A program made the translations under genes and the position numbers. Below are positions 25,730-35,244 of a stretch of DNA of 64,000 nucleotides, one piece after another (position 1 is the first letter of the stretch; each line of letters begins with the position of its first letter). Location: assembly GCF_002216145.1 (NCBI RefSeq), contig NZ_CP022278.1:372001-436000 (forward strand), in the 5' to 3' direction. The notes beneath the pieces were generated by a model. The model did no database searches, was not told the DNA's origin, and was given only the letters and a program-made list of their open reading frames with translations. This DNA is from Neisseria chenwenguii. Its GTDB lineage: Bacteria; Pseudomonadota; Gammaproteobacteria; Burkholderiales; Neisseriaceae.

Positions 25730-26578
25730 TTAGTATTGCAGCTCGCCTTCAAACACCGTTTCCGCAGGGCCCGTCATCATCACTTCGCCCTCCGGCTGCC
25801 AGCTGACAAACAAATCTCCGCCCGGCAGCGAAACTTTTACCGGCTCGCCTGCGTCCAGCAAACTCAGCCGCACGCCCGCCACAACCGCCGCGCAGGCGCC
25901 CGTACCGCAGGCTTGCGTTTCCCCTGCACCGCGCTCATACACGCGCAAACGGATGTTACGGCTGTCGACGACCTGCATAAAGCCCACGTTTACCCGCTCG
26001 GGGAACTGCTCATGCGACTCGATCGCCTCGCCCCAACGGCCGACCGGCGCGGAATCCACATCTTCCACCGCAATCACCGCGTGCGGATTGCCGATGTTGA
26101 CACAAGAAACCGGTACCGATTCCAAACCGACCAAAACAATATGCACCAAAGCATCCGCCGCCTCGTCGCTTGACGGCACAAACGGAATTTCAGACGGCAT
26201 GAAACGCGGCTTACCCATATTGACCGTTACCAAACCGTTTTCCAACAGCTTGGGCACAATCACGCCACCCGCCGTTTCCACCAAAATTTCTTTCTTATCC
26301 GTCAAGCCCTTATCCGAAACAAAACGGACAAAACAGCGCGCACCGTTGCCGCACTGCTCCACCTCGCCGCCGTCGGCATTAAAAATACGGTAACAGAAAT
26401 CCACCAAATCCGAAGTCGGTTTTTCCACCACCAAAAGCTGGTCGAAACCCACACCGCGGTAACGGTCCGCCCAAGCAGCCAACGGCGCCTCCTTCGGGTC
26501 AAACGCCTGATTGACCGCGTCAATGACCATAAAATCATTGCCCAAGCCGTGCATTTTCGTAAATCTCAAAGTTTTCAT
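25730..26578 (-). CDS. dapF: Diaminopimelate epimerase
   Basis: A 282-residue cofactor-free epimerase of lysine and peptidoglycan synthesis (LL- to meso-diaminopimelate). The two catalytic cysteines are visible in [16 protein letters not shown] and [16 protein letters not shown]; the N-terminus [13 protein letters not shown] is diagnostic. It is the first gene of a two-gene unit with the membrane protein downstream. Confidence 0.97.
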   Translation of the reverse strand: MKTLRFTKMHGLGNDFMVIDAVNQAFDPKEAPLAAWADRYRGVGFDQLLVVEKPTSDLVDFCYRIFNADGGEVEQCGNGARCFVRFVSDKGLTDKKEILVETAGGVIVPKLLENGLVTVNMGKPRFMPSEIPFVPSSDEAADALVHIVLVGLESVPVSCVNIGNPHAVIAVEDVDSAPVGRWGEAIESHEQFPERVNVGFMQVVDSRNIRLRVYERGAGETQACGTGACAAVVAGVRLSLLDAGEPVKVSLPGGDLFVSWQPEGEVMMTGPAETVFEGELQY

Positions 26579-27188
26579 GTTTTACTTCCTTCTATTTGCT
26601 GCCGTTTGCAGTTTCCCAAATTTCGGCCGCGCAGATTAAGCTGGGCCATCAAAGCCGTTTTGCATTTTATCGGAAAAACCCGCCCCATACCAACCGGAGA
26701 GGCTGTCTGAAAATTTCGGGTGTATTTTCAGACGGCCTCAAAGTACCAAACCTATTCCAGCAAAACATATCCCGATTCCGACTGTTTAACCGCTCAAAAA
26801 TCAAATAATCGGTGCAAAAAAGAGACAAACGGTATTTTTACCACACATCAAAACCCAAATTCGCCACGTCTCCCAAAACACCTCCACTGCCACACCGGAG
26901 CCACTGCTTACATATTGATTTTAAATAGTTATATAAGGTAACAACCAATTTTACAACCCACTAAAAATCTGAAAACATACAAAATTAGAATATTTACTTA
27001 TAAAAAACATACCGTTTATCCGAAAATTTGCGCATTTATCTCTTGCATCCCAAATGTATAGACGGCACAATACACCTCAACGAAACACAGCTCAAACGCA
27101 TAAACAGTTTCGGAATTCATCATTAAAACAACGGGCTGACACCCAAGTAAAATTACGACAAACGTATTATTCATAAAGGACTTTCATC
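26579..27188. other. Long AT-rich intergenic region
   Basis: About 600 bases without a supported gene between dapF and the TonB-like gene. A DUS pair (26703-26738, left copy degenerate AGGCTGTCTGAA) lies near the left end. From about 26790 on the DNA is unusually AT-rich for this genome, and short frames there have no ribosome binding sites. The right end carries AAAGGACTTTC before the next ATG. Confidence 0.5.
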
Positions 27189-27536
27189 ATGACTATCCGC
27201 CGCACCCTCTCCGCTCTGACCGCATTCGCCGTATTGGCCGCCTCTCAAGCCGTCGTGGCCGGCAGCGTATCGTTCTACCAAAAAGCCTCCGAAGCCACCG
27301 CCCCGATTACCGGCAACGTCGCTATGCGCCTGACCATCGGTGCCGACGGCAATGTCAGCAACGTCCGCATCGTCCGCAGCAGCGGCTCAGTCAGCATCGA
27401 CAACAGCGCCGTCGAATGGCTGGAAGCACAAACCATGAAACCCGCCACCATCAACGGCGAAGCCCGCGAACTGAGCGTTATAAAAGAAATCAAATTCTCA
27501 GAAACCGGCGCCATCCATCAAGCCAGCTTGAAATAA
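27189..27536 (+). CDS. Stand-alone TonB C-terminal domain protein, secreted
   Basis: A 115-residue protein with a Sec signal peptide (MTIRRTLSALTAFAVLAASQ, cleaved near VVAGS) followed almost only by a TonB C-terminal-type fold: VAMRLTIGADGNVSNVRIVR, SSGSVSIDNSAVEWLEAQTM and a final strand. It lacks the transmembrane anchor and Pro-rich arm of a true TonB, so it cannot be the energy transducer itself; a periplasmic helper or adaptor role is inference. A rho-independent terminator follows. Confidence 0.75.
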   Translation: MTIRRTLSALTAFAVLAASQAVVAGSVSFYQKASEATAPITGNVAMRLTIGADGNVSNVRIVRSSGSVSIDNSAVEWLEAQTMKPATINGEARELSVIKEIKFSETGAIHQASLK

Positions 27537-27554
27537 TTTCAATATCGCATTGTT

Positions 27555-27593
27555 AAAAAAGCACTTTCTCTTCAAAACAGAAAGTGCTTTTTT
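27555..27593 (+). terminator. Rho-independent terminator after the TonB-like gene
   Basis: AAAAAAGCACTTTCT pairs with AGAAAGTGCTTTTTT around a short loop and ends in a T-run. Confidence 0.85.
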
Positions 27594-27724
27594 CATTTTC
27601 AGACGGCCTCACAAAACAACGGCAGGCCATCTGAAATTTCCGAAATGTTTTACCCAAGCTAACCGCCCTATCTGCTCAAACGCCGTATAATTAATTGATA
27701 GCAAACAGATAAAGGATGTTCACC

Positions 27725-28204
27725 ATGAAAACCGTCCTCGCAACCACCCTACTCACCCTCACTTTATGCGCCTGCTCCAACGGCACGCCCGGCATGTCTG
27801 TCGGTATTGGACTGGGCACAGGCATCGGCAGCCATCTTGGCTTAGGCACATCATTGAATATCCCGATCGGACTGAACAAAAACCGCGCACAAAATTCAGA
27901 CGGCCTCAAAATTATCGAAGAACAAATCGTTACCCACTTCGACACCCACGGCAACGCAACCGATAGCGCCGTCAAAGGCGGATTCTACCGTCAGCTCATC
28001 AGCAAACGAGGCAGCAGCTATCTTGTACAAGACTTTTATAGCGACGGCAAAAAGCGTACCGACCCCTACACCCTGCCACGCAACAAGCTGCTCCAATTCC
28101 GAGCCATGCCGGACAACGGCTCGCTGACCATTTACGCCTACAACGGCACCGTCATGCAGCAACAGGTATTCCAAAGCGGCAAACTCGTCAGCGCCCGCCC
28201 TTAA
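27725..28204 (+). CDS. Putative lipoprotein with Gly-rich N-terminus
   Basis: A 159-residue lipoprotein (MKTVLATTLLTLTLCACSNG, lipobox LCAC). A Gly-rich segment GMSVGIGLGTGIGSHLGLG follows, then a region with in-frame DUS (NSDGLK) and a beta-type C-terminus (GSLTIYAYNGTVMQQQVF). The start at 27725 fits AAAGGA eight bases upstream better than the ATG at 27716. No family recognised. Confidence 0.72.
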   Translation: MKTVLATTLLTLTLCACSNGTPGMSVGIGLGTGIGSHLGLGTSLNIPIGLNKNRAQNSDGLKIIEEQIVTHFDTHGNATDSAVKGGFYRQLISKRGSSYLVQDFYSDGKKRTDPYTLPRNKLLQFRAMPDNGSLTIYAYNGTVMQQQVFQSGKLVSARP

Positions 28205-28323
28205 AAACCGCAATATTACTCCGTAAGGATTGTTTTGCATTGCTATAACAGTTACGCATCTCATTAAATTTCGTTAACATTCAAACATTTGTAATATTGC
28301 TACGTTTTTTTTAGAAAATAACG

Positions 28324-28351
28324 TTGACACATTTTTTCCAGCCTTTATAAT
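28324..28351 (+). promoter_or_regulatory. tRNA-Asn promoter
   Basis: A perfect -35 TTGACA (28324-28329), a 16-base spacer and a perfect -10 TATAAT (28346-28351) end ten bases before the tRNA. Confidence 0.85.
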
Positions 28352-28360
28352 GCACTCTAT

Positions 28361-28436
28361 TCCCCGATAGCTCAGTCGGTAGAGCGACGGACTGTTAATC
28401 CGCAGGTCCCTGGTTCGAGCCCAGGTCGGGGAGCCA
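28361..28436 (+). tRNA. tRNA-Asn (anticodon GTT)
   Basis: A 76-base cloverleaf with acceptor arms TCCCCGA/TCGGGGA, D-arm GCTC...GAGC, anticodon loop CTGTTAA with GTT at 28394-28396, and T-arm CCTGGTTCGAGCCCAGG; CCA is encoded. Strong promoter upstream and terminator downstream. Confidence 0.97.
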
Positions 28437-28441
28437 AATTT

Positions 28442-28472
28442 AAAAAAGCCTGATTAAATTCAGGCTTTTTTA
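28442..28472 (+). terminator. Terminator after tRNA-Asn
   Basis: AAAAAAGCCTGA pairs with TCAGGCTTTTTT around a short loop. Confidence 0.85.
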
Positions 28473-28555
28473 TTATCCTCAAGATATTCCGGTTCAAAAA
28501 TAAAAGCCGTCTGAAAACTTTTCAGACGGCTTTATCTTAACCGGCCTCTTCCGTT

Positions 28556-28891
28556 TTAACGGAAAAAATCCCCCATGCCTGCAGGCAGACCCTGCGTGAA
28601 CGCGCCCATGGTTTTGTTGGTGGTTTCTTCGGCTTTGGCGCTGGCGGCATTAACGGCGGCCATGACCAAATCTTCCAGCATTTCTTTGTCGTCGGCAGCT
28701 TCGGCAATCAGATCCGGACTGATTTCCAGCTTGCGCACGACGTGGGCGCAGGTCATGGTGACTTTGACCAGGCCGTTGCCTGCTTCGCCGTCCACCTCGG
28801 TTTCGGCAAGTTTGGCCTGCGCTTTTTTCATGTTTTCCTGCATTTGCTGCGCCTGTTTCATCAGGCCGCCCAATCCGGCTTTTCCGAACAT
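28556..28891 (-). CDS. YbaB/EbfC nucleoid-associated protein
   Basis: A 111-residue DNA-binding protein of the YbaB/EbfC family: N-terminal [18 protein letters not shown], a beta-sheet core with [20 protein letters not shown], and the helical C-terminus ending [11 protein letters not shown]. It lies directly downstream of dnaX, as in many bacteria. A ribosome binding site (AGGAG) precedes the ATG. Confidence 0.93.
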   Translation of the reverse strand: MFGKAGLGGLMKQAQQMQENMKKAQAKLAETEVDGEAGNGLVKVTMTCAHVVRKLEISPDLIAEAADDKEMLEDLVMAAVNAASAKAEETTNKTMGAFTQGLPAGMGDFFR

Positions 28892-28975
28892 TTTTGTACT
28901 CCTGTTTGTTGAGTGGGTGTTGAAAACGGGGTTTCAGACGGCCTCTGAATCCGAATCATGCCGTCTGAAAAAATC

Positions 28976-31126
28976 TTACTGCGCGTCAGACAATTCCAGC
29001 GATTCGGGCTGCCATTGCGCTTCAAAGGTTTCCAAAATCTGCCGCGCGGTCGGGTCGGCTTCGAGCAGCTGCTGCGCTTTGTCGCGGCCTTCGCGTTGCA
29101 GGCGCAGGCGGCGCATTTCGGGGGTTTCCCAGCCTGCATCGTCACGCCAGGGTTCGGTTTGCAACTTGAGCGGCAGATTGTAGGCTTGCGCGAGGGTGTT
29201 TTGGATTTTGTCCAAACGCTCTTTGTTGGTGGTTTTGCGCGCGTCGTCGGTCAGCGAAAGCAGCATCAGGTGGCTTCCTTCGTCGTAATTTGTCCACGCG
29301 GCGTGTTGGGCGGGCATTTGCGCGGCGCCGAATTTCTGCGCGAAACGCTGCACAATCAGCGCCCAGTTTTCGGGCTTGAACTCGGGCAGCGGGGCAAACT
29401 GCGGCCCGCCCGCGCCCTCTTCTTCGGCCTCGTCGGCGTCGTCTGCCAAAGCGGGAATATCGAGATCAGCAGCCGGCAGTGCGCTGCCTTCGTCGGCTTC
29501 GTCATCGGGCGACGGATAGGCGTTGCCGTCATTATTTTCAGACGGCATGTAAACCGGCTCGTCGGCATAGGCTGTCTGAAAATCCTGCGGGTAAATGTCT
29601 TCGGGCGCAGGATATTCTTGATATTCGGGTTCCGTGAACACGGCTGCGGCGGCGGGATCGGGCGTTTCAGACGGCAGTTCGGCGGCTTGCGGCTGTTCTT
29701 CTGCCCTATCTGTTTTTTCAGACGGCACTTTTTCAAACAGCATTTCCGCCGTTTGAACATCAGCCTGCACCAATCCGTCTGCCGCGTCATTTTCAGACGG
29801 CATGGGTTCGGCAATATCAGAGACCGTCTGAACAGCCGGTTCGGCCTGATTTTCAACCGCTTCTGCTTCTTCCCACGGCGGCAGTTCTTTCTCTTCCGCT
29901 GCGGCGTTTTCAGACGGCATGGCTGCCTGAACCGCTACGGGCACGGGTTCAGCCTGCGGCTTTTTTGGCGGAATCGACGCTCCAGCCGCATCGTGAAGTT
30001 GGGTGTGTTCCAACAGGCCGTCTGACGGATGGTTTTCCGCCGCCAGCGGGGCAAACGCCAGCATACGCAGCAGCGTCATTACAAAACCCGCGTATTCGTC
30101 GGGCGCGAGGCTGAGGTCTTGCTTGCCGTGGATGGCGCATTGGTAGTAGAGCTGGATTTGCTCGCCACTCAAGATTTGGCTCAAGGCAAGCAGCGTGTCG
30201 CGCTCGGGGTCGTCCGCCGCCAGCGCGGAAGGCACGGCCTGAATCAGCGCGAGTTGTTGCAGCAGCATGGCCAGTTCTCCCAATGCACTGTCGAAACCGA
30301 TGGAACGCGCGGCCATTTCCTGCGCTTTGGCCAGCAGCGCGGCGCCGTCTTGTGCGGCAACGCCTTGCAGCAGTTGGTAGAGATAACTTTTATCGACCGC
30401 GCCGATCATCTGGCGCACATCAGCCTCGGCGACATTGCCCGAACCCATTGCAATCGCCTGGTCGAGCAAACTCAGCGCGTCACGCATCGAACCTGCGGCG
30501 GCGCGGCCTAAGAGCTGAAGCGCGGGCGCTTCGTAGGGGATGTTTTCACTGTTTAAAACATGCGCCAAATGGTCGGCAACCTGCTGCGCGGTCATATTGC
30601 GCAAAACAAACTGCAAACAGCGGCTCAATACGGTTACGGGAACTTTATGCGGGTCGGTAGTGGCGAGGATGAATTTGACGTGTTCGGGCGGTTCTTCCAG
30701 CGTTTTGAGCATCGCGTTGAACGCGCTTTTGGACAGCATATGCACTTCGTCGATGATATAGACTTTGTATTTGCCTGCCGTCGGCGCGTATTGGGCGTTT
30801 TCCAACACCTCGCGGATGTTGTCGATGCCCGTGTTGGACGCAGCGTCGATTTCCAGCAGATCGACATAACGCCCCGCATCAATCTGCGTACAGCTCGGGC
30901 AGACGCCACAGGGCTCGCCGTGATCGGCATTTTCGCAGTTGAGGCTTTTGGCCAGAATCCGCGCAATCGTGGTTTTGCCCACACCGCGCGTGCCGGTCAG
31001 CAGGTAGGCGTGGTGCAGACGGCCTTCGTCGAGCGCGTTGCGCAGGGCTTTGACAACGTGTTCCTGACCGACTAAATCGGCAAAGGTTTTCGGCCGCCAT
31101 TTTCTGGCGAGAACTTGATAGGCCAT
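28976..31126 (-). CDS. dnaX: DNA polymerase III subunits gamma and tau
   Basis: A 716-residue clamp-loader ATPase. The start MAYQVLARKWRPKTFADLVG is standard; longer upstream frames contain DUS and were dropped. Walker A LLTGTRGVGKTTIAR, the zinc site CGVCPSC with flanking cysteines, and Walker B YIIDEVHMLS are clear. Residues about 370-530 are a low-complexity acidic linker packed with DUS read in frame as MPSEN, VPSEK, LPSET and similar. The C-terminal tau domain follows (EFKPENWALIVQRFAQKFG). No frameshift slippery site was identified with confidence. Confidence 0.95.
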   Translation of the reverse strand: MAYQVLARKWRPKTFADLVGQEHVVKALRNALDEGRLHHAYLLTGTRGVGKTTIARILAKSLNCENADHGEPCGVCPSCTQIDAGRYVDLLEIDAASNTGIDNIREVLENAQYAPTAGKYKVYIIDEVHMLSKSAFNAMLKTLEEPPEHVKFILATTDPHKVPVTVLSRCLQFVLRNMTAQQVADHLAHVLNSENIPYEAPALQLLGRAAAGSMRDALSLLDQAIAMGSGNVAEADVRQMIGAVDKSYLYQLLQGVAAQDGAALLAKAQEMAARSIGFDSALGELAMLLQQLALIQAVPSALAADDPERDTLLALSQILSGEQIQLYYQCAIHGKQDLSLAPDEYAGFVMTLLRMLAFAPLAAENHPSDGLLEHTQLHDAAGASIPPKKPQAEPVPVAVQAAMPSENAAAEEKELPPWEEAEAVENQAEPAVQTVSDIAEPMPSENDAADGLVQADVQTAEMLFEKVPSEKTDRAEEQPQAAELPSETPDPAAAAVFTEPEYQEYPAPEDIYPQDFQTAYADEPVYMPSENNDGNAYPSPDDEADEGSALPAADLDIPALADDADEAEEEGAGGPQFAPLPEFKPENWALIVQRFAQKFGAAQMPAQHAAWTNYDEGSHLMLLSLTDDARKTTNKERLDKIQNTLAQAYNLPLKLQTEPWRDDAGWETPEMRRLRLQREGRDKAQQLLEADPTARQILETFEAQWQPESLELSDAQ

Positions 31127-31314
31127 GGGTTTTCTCTGGATAACTGGAAAATCGGCAGGCCGTCTGAAAACTTTGGTGGTCGATGAGCAAAGTCGAACCA
31201 CCATGCTCGGCAAGCGGAGTTTCAGACGGCCTGCTCCGCGATGCGGCATTCTAACATTTTTATCGCTCGCGGCGCAGCATTAGGCGTGTTTGGCGTTTTC
31301 GTATCAAACAGCAA

Positions 31315-31356
31315 AAGGCCGTCTGAAAACACAACAACGTATTTCAGACGGCCTTT
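31315..31356. terminator. Inverted DUS terminator behind mltB
   Basis: AAAGGCCGTCTGAAAA and TTTCAGACGGCCTTT flank a 12-base loop on the downstream side of mltB. Confidence 0.7.
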
Positions 31357-31369
31357 GTGTGCAAAACAA

Positions 31370-32452
31370 TTACAACCCTGCTGCGCCCACCGAATTGGCA
31401 ATATCGCGCACGGCGGTTGCATACATACGGCTGTTGTTGTATTTCCAGACGCTGTAAAAATTGTTCAGCCCCAAATAATATTCAAACACGCCGGGCGAAG
31501 TTTCCAAGCGGTAAAGCACGGCTTTTTCGTTGTCGGCCACCGCCGTTTTCGGCACGACGCCCATTGCTTTGAAATCGGCAACCGTGCGGGTCAGCGCCGT
31601 TTTTTCGTCGATAATGGCCTGAAGCTGCGGATTGATGGTCAGGCTCACGGGCACAATCATTTTTCCGCCCGTTTTCCAGCCGTGTACTTTCATATAATTT
31701 GCCACAGATGCGGCAATATCGCCGACGTTGTCCCAAATATCGCGTCGGCCGTCGCGGTCGTAATCCACCGCCCATTTGCGGAAGCTCGACGGCATAAACT
31801 GCGGCATCCCCATCGCGCCTGCGTAGCTGCCTTTGAAGCTGAACACGTCGGTTTTTTCTTCTTTCGCCATCAGCATCAGCTCGCTCAATTCGCTTTGGAA
31901 ATAATCGGCACGGCGCGGGAAATCAAAGCCCAGTGTCGCCAGCGCATCGCCAACGCGGAAGCTGCCGGTATTTTTACCGTAATTCGTTTCGATGCCGACA
32001 ATCGCCACAATCAGCTCAGCCGGAACGCCGTATTTGGCGGCCACGTCATCAATCACCGCACGGTTGGCGGCGTAAAACTGCCGTCCGCCCGCCGTTTTCG
32101 CCGCGCCGGAATTGCCGGTGCGGAATTCGTACCACGGGCGCGACGTGCCCGGGCGGTAGATAATTGTGATGATGTTGGGTTTATAAACCGCGTTATTGAA
32201 AAAATCCTGCCATTGCGCCTCGCTGAAACGCCCCTGCTCTACCTCGTAACGGATAAACGACTGAACATTGCTGTTGCCCGAAAAACCGCTGCTGGCCACA
32301 GATTCCGCCGCCGCATCAAACGCCGGACGCTTGCTTTGGTTAACGGGTTTGACAGGCTCGCCGCCTGATTTCGGCGCAGGTGATTTGGTACTGTTACAAG
32401 CCGCGAGCGTCAAAGCGGCGGTGGTCAGCGCGAGGAGGAGTGACTTTTTCAT
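31370..32452 (-). CDS. mltB: Membrane-bound lytic murein transglycosylase B
   Basis: A 360-residue lipoprotein (MKKSLLLALTTAALTLAACN, lipobox LAAC) of lytic transglycosylase family 3. The catalytic Glu lies in AIVGIETNYGKNTG; SYAGAMGMPQFMPSSFRKWA and YDRDGRRDIWDNVGDIAAS are signature motifs. It cleaves peptidoglycan glycan strands from the outer membrane inner face. Monocistronic. Confidence 0.95.
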   Translation of the reverse strand: MKKSLLLALTTAALTLAACNSTKSPAPKSGGEPVKPVNQSKRPAFDAAAESVASSGFSGNSNVQSFIRYEVEQGRFSEAQWQDFFNNAVYKPNIITIIYRPGTSRPWYEFRTGNSGAAKTAGGRQFYAANRAVIDDVAAKYGVPAELIVAIVGIETNYGKNTGSFRVGDALATLGFDFPRRADYFQSELSELMLMAKEEKTDVFSFKGSYAGAMGMPQFMPSSFRKWAVDYDRDGRRDIWDNVGDIAASVANYMKVHGWKTGGKMIVPVSLTINPQLQAIIDEKTALTRTVADFKAMGVVPKTAVADNEKAVLYRLETSPGVFEYYLGLNNFYSVWKYNNSRMYATAVRDIANSVGAAGL

Positions 32453-32631
32453 GATGTGTCCGTTTGGTTTAATAATGGAAAGTTAGGTTGAGTATATTAT
32501 AAGATTAGTAAAAATCAACCGAAAAAACGCCGGAATGGATCAATAAAGAGATTGGCAACAATACTGCCGGCTATTTTGCGTTATCTCTTCAGCCGATTCC
32601 AAATGTTGCTAGGTTGGAAAGTGTCAATAAA

Positions 32632-32663
32632 AAAGGCCGTCTGAAAATTCAGACGGCCTTTTC
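32632..32663. terminator. Inverted DUS terminator of the rpsF operon
   Basis: AAAAGGCCGTCTGAA and TTCAGACGGCCTTTT form a stem with a very short loop after rplI. Confidence 0.8.
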
Positions 32664-32674
32664 TTGAAAAGAAA

Positions 32675-33127
32675 TTACTCAGCGGCTGCAACAACAGCAA
32701 CGGTAATTTTGGCAACAGCGTCAGTGTGCAGAGCCACTTCCACTTCGTATTCGCCAACTGCTTTCAGTGGACCGTTCGGCAGGCGGACATTGGCTTTGGC
32801 TGCTTCGATACCGGAAGCCACGATAACTGCGGCGATGTCGGCATTGGTAACAGAACCGAACAAACGGCCGTCAACACCGGCTTTTTGGGCAACGGTAATG
32901 GTTTGACCGTCCAATTTGGCTTGGCGTGCTTGCGCATCAGCCAAGATTTCGGCTTGTTTGGCTTCCAATTCGGCACGGCGCGCTTCGAATTCTTTCATGT
33001 TGGCTTCGGTAGCGCATTTGGCTTTGCCTGAAGGAATCAGGAAGTTGCGGGCGTAGCCGTTTTTCACGGTGACAACGTCGCCCAGATTACCCAAACCGCC
33101 GATTTTTTCTAACAGGATAATTTGCAT
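32675..33127 (-). CDS. rplI: 50S ribosomal protein L9
   Basis: A 150-residue L9: N-terminal [20 protein letters not shown], then [16 protein letters not shown], the long central helix and the C-terminal rRNA-binding domain ([14 protein letters not shown]). Last gene of rpsF-priB-rpsR-rplI. Confidence 0.98.
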   Translation of the reverse strand: MQIILLEKIGGLGNLGDVVTVKNGYARNFLIPSGKAKCATEANMKEFEARRAELEAKQAEILADAQARQAKLDGQTITVAQKAGVDGRLFGSVTNADIAAVIVASGIEAAKANVRLPNGPLKAVGEYEVEVALHTDAVAKITVAVVAAAE

Positions 33128-33142
33128 AATTTCAAGCTCCGA

Positions 33143-33373
33143 TTATTTATGTTGGTCGGTGTACGGCAGCAGAGCCAGGAAACGGGCACGTTTTACGGCA
33201 ACAGCCAGTTGGCGTTGGTAATGCGCTTTGGTACCGGTAATGCGGGCGGGGATAATTTTGCCGTTTTCAGAAATGAAGTCTTTCAGCAGATCAACTTGTT
33301 TGTAATCGACTTCTTGGATTTTTTCAGCCGTGAAACGGCAGAATTTTCTACGTTTGAATGATTGACGAGCCAT
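33143..33373 (-). CDS. rpsR: 30S ribosomal protein S18
   Basis: A 76-residue S18 with [40 protein letters not shown] and [20 protein letters not shown]. Normal length; between priB and rplI. Confidence 0.98.
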   Translation of the reverse strand: MARQSFKRRKFCRFTAEKIQEVDYKQVDLLKDFISENGKIIPARITGTKAHYQRQLAVAVKRARFLALLPYTDQHK

Positions 33374-33378
33374 GTCGT

Positions 33379-33675
33379 TTAACCTTTATATTCTTGAATG
33401 TTCCGGATGCGGAGTATCGGGCGGTTGAAGCGTTGGCTGCGTTGTGCCAAAAATCCTTCTGCTTCGACCATGATGTTTTGCCGATACTGCCATTCTTCAG
33501 CCTGCCTCCCCAAAAGCCGCGCGTTCATTTCGAATTTGACGAGGCATTTCTGCCCGTTTTCTTCCTGCCATGATTCGTGTTGCAGCAGTAAATCCAACAC
33601 GGGTACGCCGGCAGGTGTGTATCTCAATGGCTTGGTTTCGGCGATTTTTGCGGTAAGGCGCAGGAGATTATTCAA
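33379..33675 (-). CDS. priB: Primosomal replication protein N
   Basis: A 98-residue OB-fold single-stranded-DNA-binding protein of replication restart, with [20 protein letters not shown] at the N-terminus. The call rests on both fold pattern and position between rpsF and rpsR, which is fixed in beta- and gammaproteobacteria. It is 2 bases from rpsF. Confidence 0.93.
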   Translation of the reverse strand: MNNLLRLTAKIAETKPLRYTPAGVPVLDLLLQHESWQEENGQKCLVKFEMNARLLGRQAEEWQYRQNIMVEAEGFLAQRSQRFNRPILRIRNIQEYKG

Positions 33676-33677
33676 CC

Positions 33678-34049
33678 TTACTCGGCTGCTGCGGTTTCTT
33701 CAGCCGCACCGTTGAGCAGGTTTTTGGTTTTTTCGCCGCCCAGCATCGGGGATGCTTCGGTAACGGCGTGTTTGGTTTTGATGGTCAGATGACGCAGAAC
33801 GGCATCGTTGAAGCGGAATGCGGTTTCCAGCTCTTCAACCACCTCGGGGGTGGTTTCGATGTTCATCAAAACGTAGTGCGCTTTGTGGATTTTGTTAATC
33901 GGGTAAGCCAGTTGGCGGCGACCCCAGTCTTCCAAACGGTGGATGGTACCGTTTGCTTCGGTAATCATGGCTTTGTAACGCTCAACCATTGCGGGCACTT
34001 GCTCGCTTTGATCAGGGTGAACGATAAACACGATCTCGTAATGACGCAT
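33678..34049 (-). CDS. rpsF: 30S ribosomal protein S6
   Basis: A 123-residue S6 with [40 protein letters not shown] and [13 protein letters not shown], plus a longer acidic Ala/Glu tail typical of some proteobacterial S6. First gene of its operon; AAGGAGATAAC precedes the ATG. Confidence 0.98.
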   Translation of the reverse strand: MRHYEIVFIVHPDQSEQVPAMVERYKAMITEANGTIHRLEDWGRRQLAYPINKIHKAHYVLMNIETTPEVVEELETAFRFNDAVLRHLTIKTKHAVTEASPMLGGEKTKNLLNGAAEETAAAE

Positions 34050-34247
34050 GTTATCTCCTTATGGATTGAAAAACAGCCTTCCGCCATGCGAAAAGCAGGA
34101 AGGCAAGGTTGGAAAGCGTGTGATTGTAACCGTTTTCGGTTTTGGATACAAGCATTTTGCCTGATTGGAATACGGGAAAAGGCCGTATGAAAACTAGGTT
34201 TCGGGTTTTCAGACGGCCTCTTGTTGCAAGCAGGGGCAAATCCAATC

Positions 34248-35060
34248 TTAGTAGATGATGTTTTTGCCATACCCTTCCAAAATTTCTTTAATTTTCAAAA
34301 CGGTTTCTTTGGGCGGCGGGTGCACGCCTTTGAGTTTGTATTCGTCGCCGCAGAGTTCCCATTTGTGCGCACCCAATTCGTGATACGGCAAAAGTTCGAC
34401 GGTTTCGACGTTTTCCATGTCGCCGATAAACTCGCCCAAAAGGTTGGCAGAACGCTCGTCATCGGTATAGCCGGGCACAATCACATAACGTACGCGGGTG
34501 GGCTGTTTGCGTTCAGCCAGATGTTTGGCGAATTTAAGCGTTTTGGTATTGGGAATGCCGACCAAAACTTTATGTATTTCCGGATCGATTTGCTTTAAAT
34601 CGAGCATCACCAAACTGGTGTGGTCGAGCATATCGTCGAGAATTTCATCGTAATGGAGAGCGTAGCCGTTGGTATCGAGGCAGGTATGGATGTCGTGTTC
34701 GCGGCAGGCGGTAAACCAATCGCGCACAAATTCATACTGCAACAGCGGCTCGCCGCCGGTTACGGTTACGCCGCCGCCTGTGGCACGAAGATAGTGGCGG
34801 TAAGCCATGACCTGCTTCATGACTTCGGGTACGGTCATTTCTTTGGCGACATCGGTGTGCAAATCCCATGTGTCGCGGTTGTGGCAGTATAGGCAGCGCA
34901 TCAAACAGCCTTGCAAAAACAAAACGTAACGCAGGCCGGGGCCGTCAACGGTACCGCAGGATTCGATGGAATGAACGATGCCTTTACCTTGGTAATGACG
35001 GTGTCCGACAGCCTGAGCCTGACCAGGCTTGGCATCAGGTGTAATGGTATAAGTCTGCAT
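34248..35060 (-). CDS. pflA: Pyruvate formate-lyase activating enzyme
   Basis: A 270-residue radical-SAM activase that installs the glycyl radical in PflB. The CxxxCxxC cluster motif is in [20 protein letters not shown], and [14 protein letters not shown] is the SAM-binding motif. It is about 20 residues longer at the N-terminus than the E. coli enzyme. It lies downstream of pflB on the same strand, 184 bases apart with a DUS in the gap. Confidence 0.94.
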   Translation of the reverse strand: MQTYTITPDAKPGQAQAVGHRHYQGKGIVHSIESCGTVDGPGLRYVLFLQGCLMRCLYCHNRDTWDLHTDVAKEMTVPEVMKQVMAYRHYLRATGGGVTVTGGEPLLQYEFVRDWFTACREHDIHTCLDTNGYALHYDEILDDMLDHTSLVMLDLKQIDPEIHKVLVGIPNTKTLKFAKHLAERKQPTRVRYVIVPGYTDDERSANLLGEFIGDMENVETVELLPYHELGAHKWELCGDEYKLKGVHPPPKETVLKIKEILEGYGKNIIY

Positions 35061-35244
35061 GGTATTTTCGGGAAATCAGGCCGTCTGAAAACGGCAGTTG
35101 TATTTTTATATAGTTATATAGTTCGACAGTTTTTCAGACGGCATTCTCGAAACCGTTTGAAATGCTGCTTTCAATTTTAAAATGAGGCTGAAACAGATAA
35201 AAACAATGCCGGAATCAACCGGCATTGTTTTTATCAAACCTGAA

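Noticed and set aside
29000..31126. Programmed frameshift in dnaX producing a gamma subunit
   Set aside because: No convincing AAAAAAG-type slippery heptamer with a downstream stem could be identified by eye in the expected zone.
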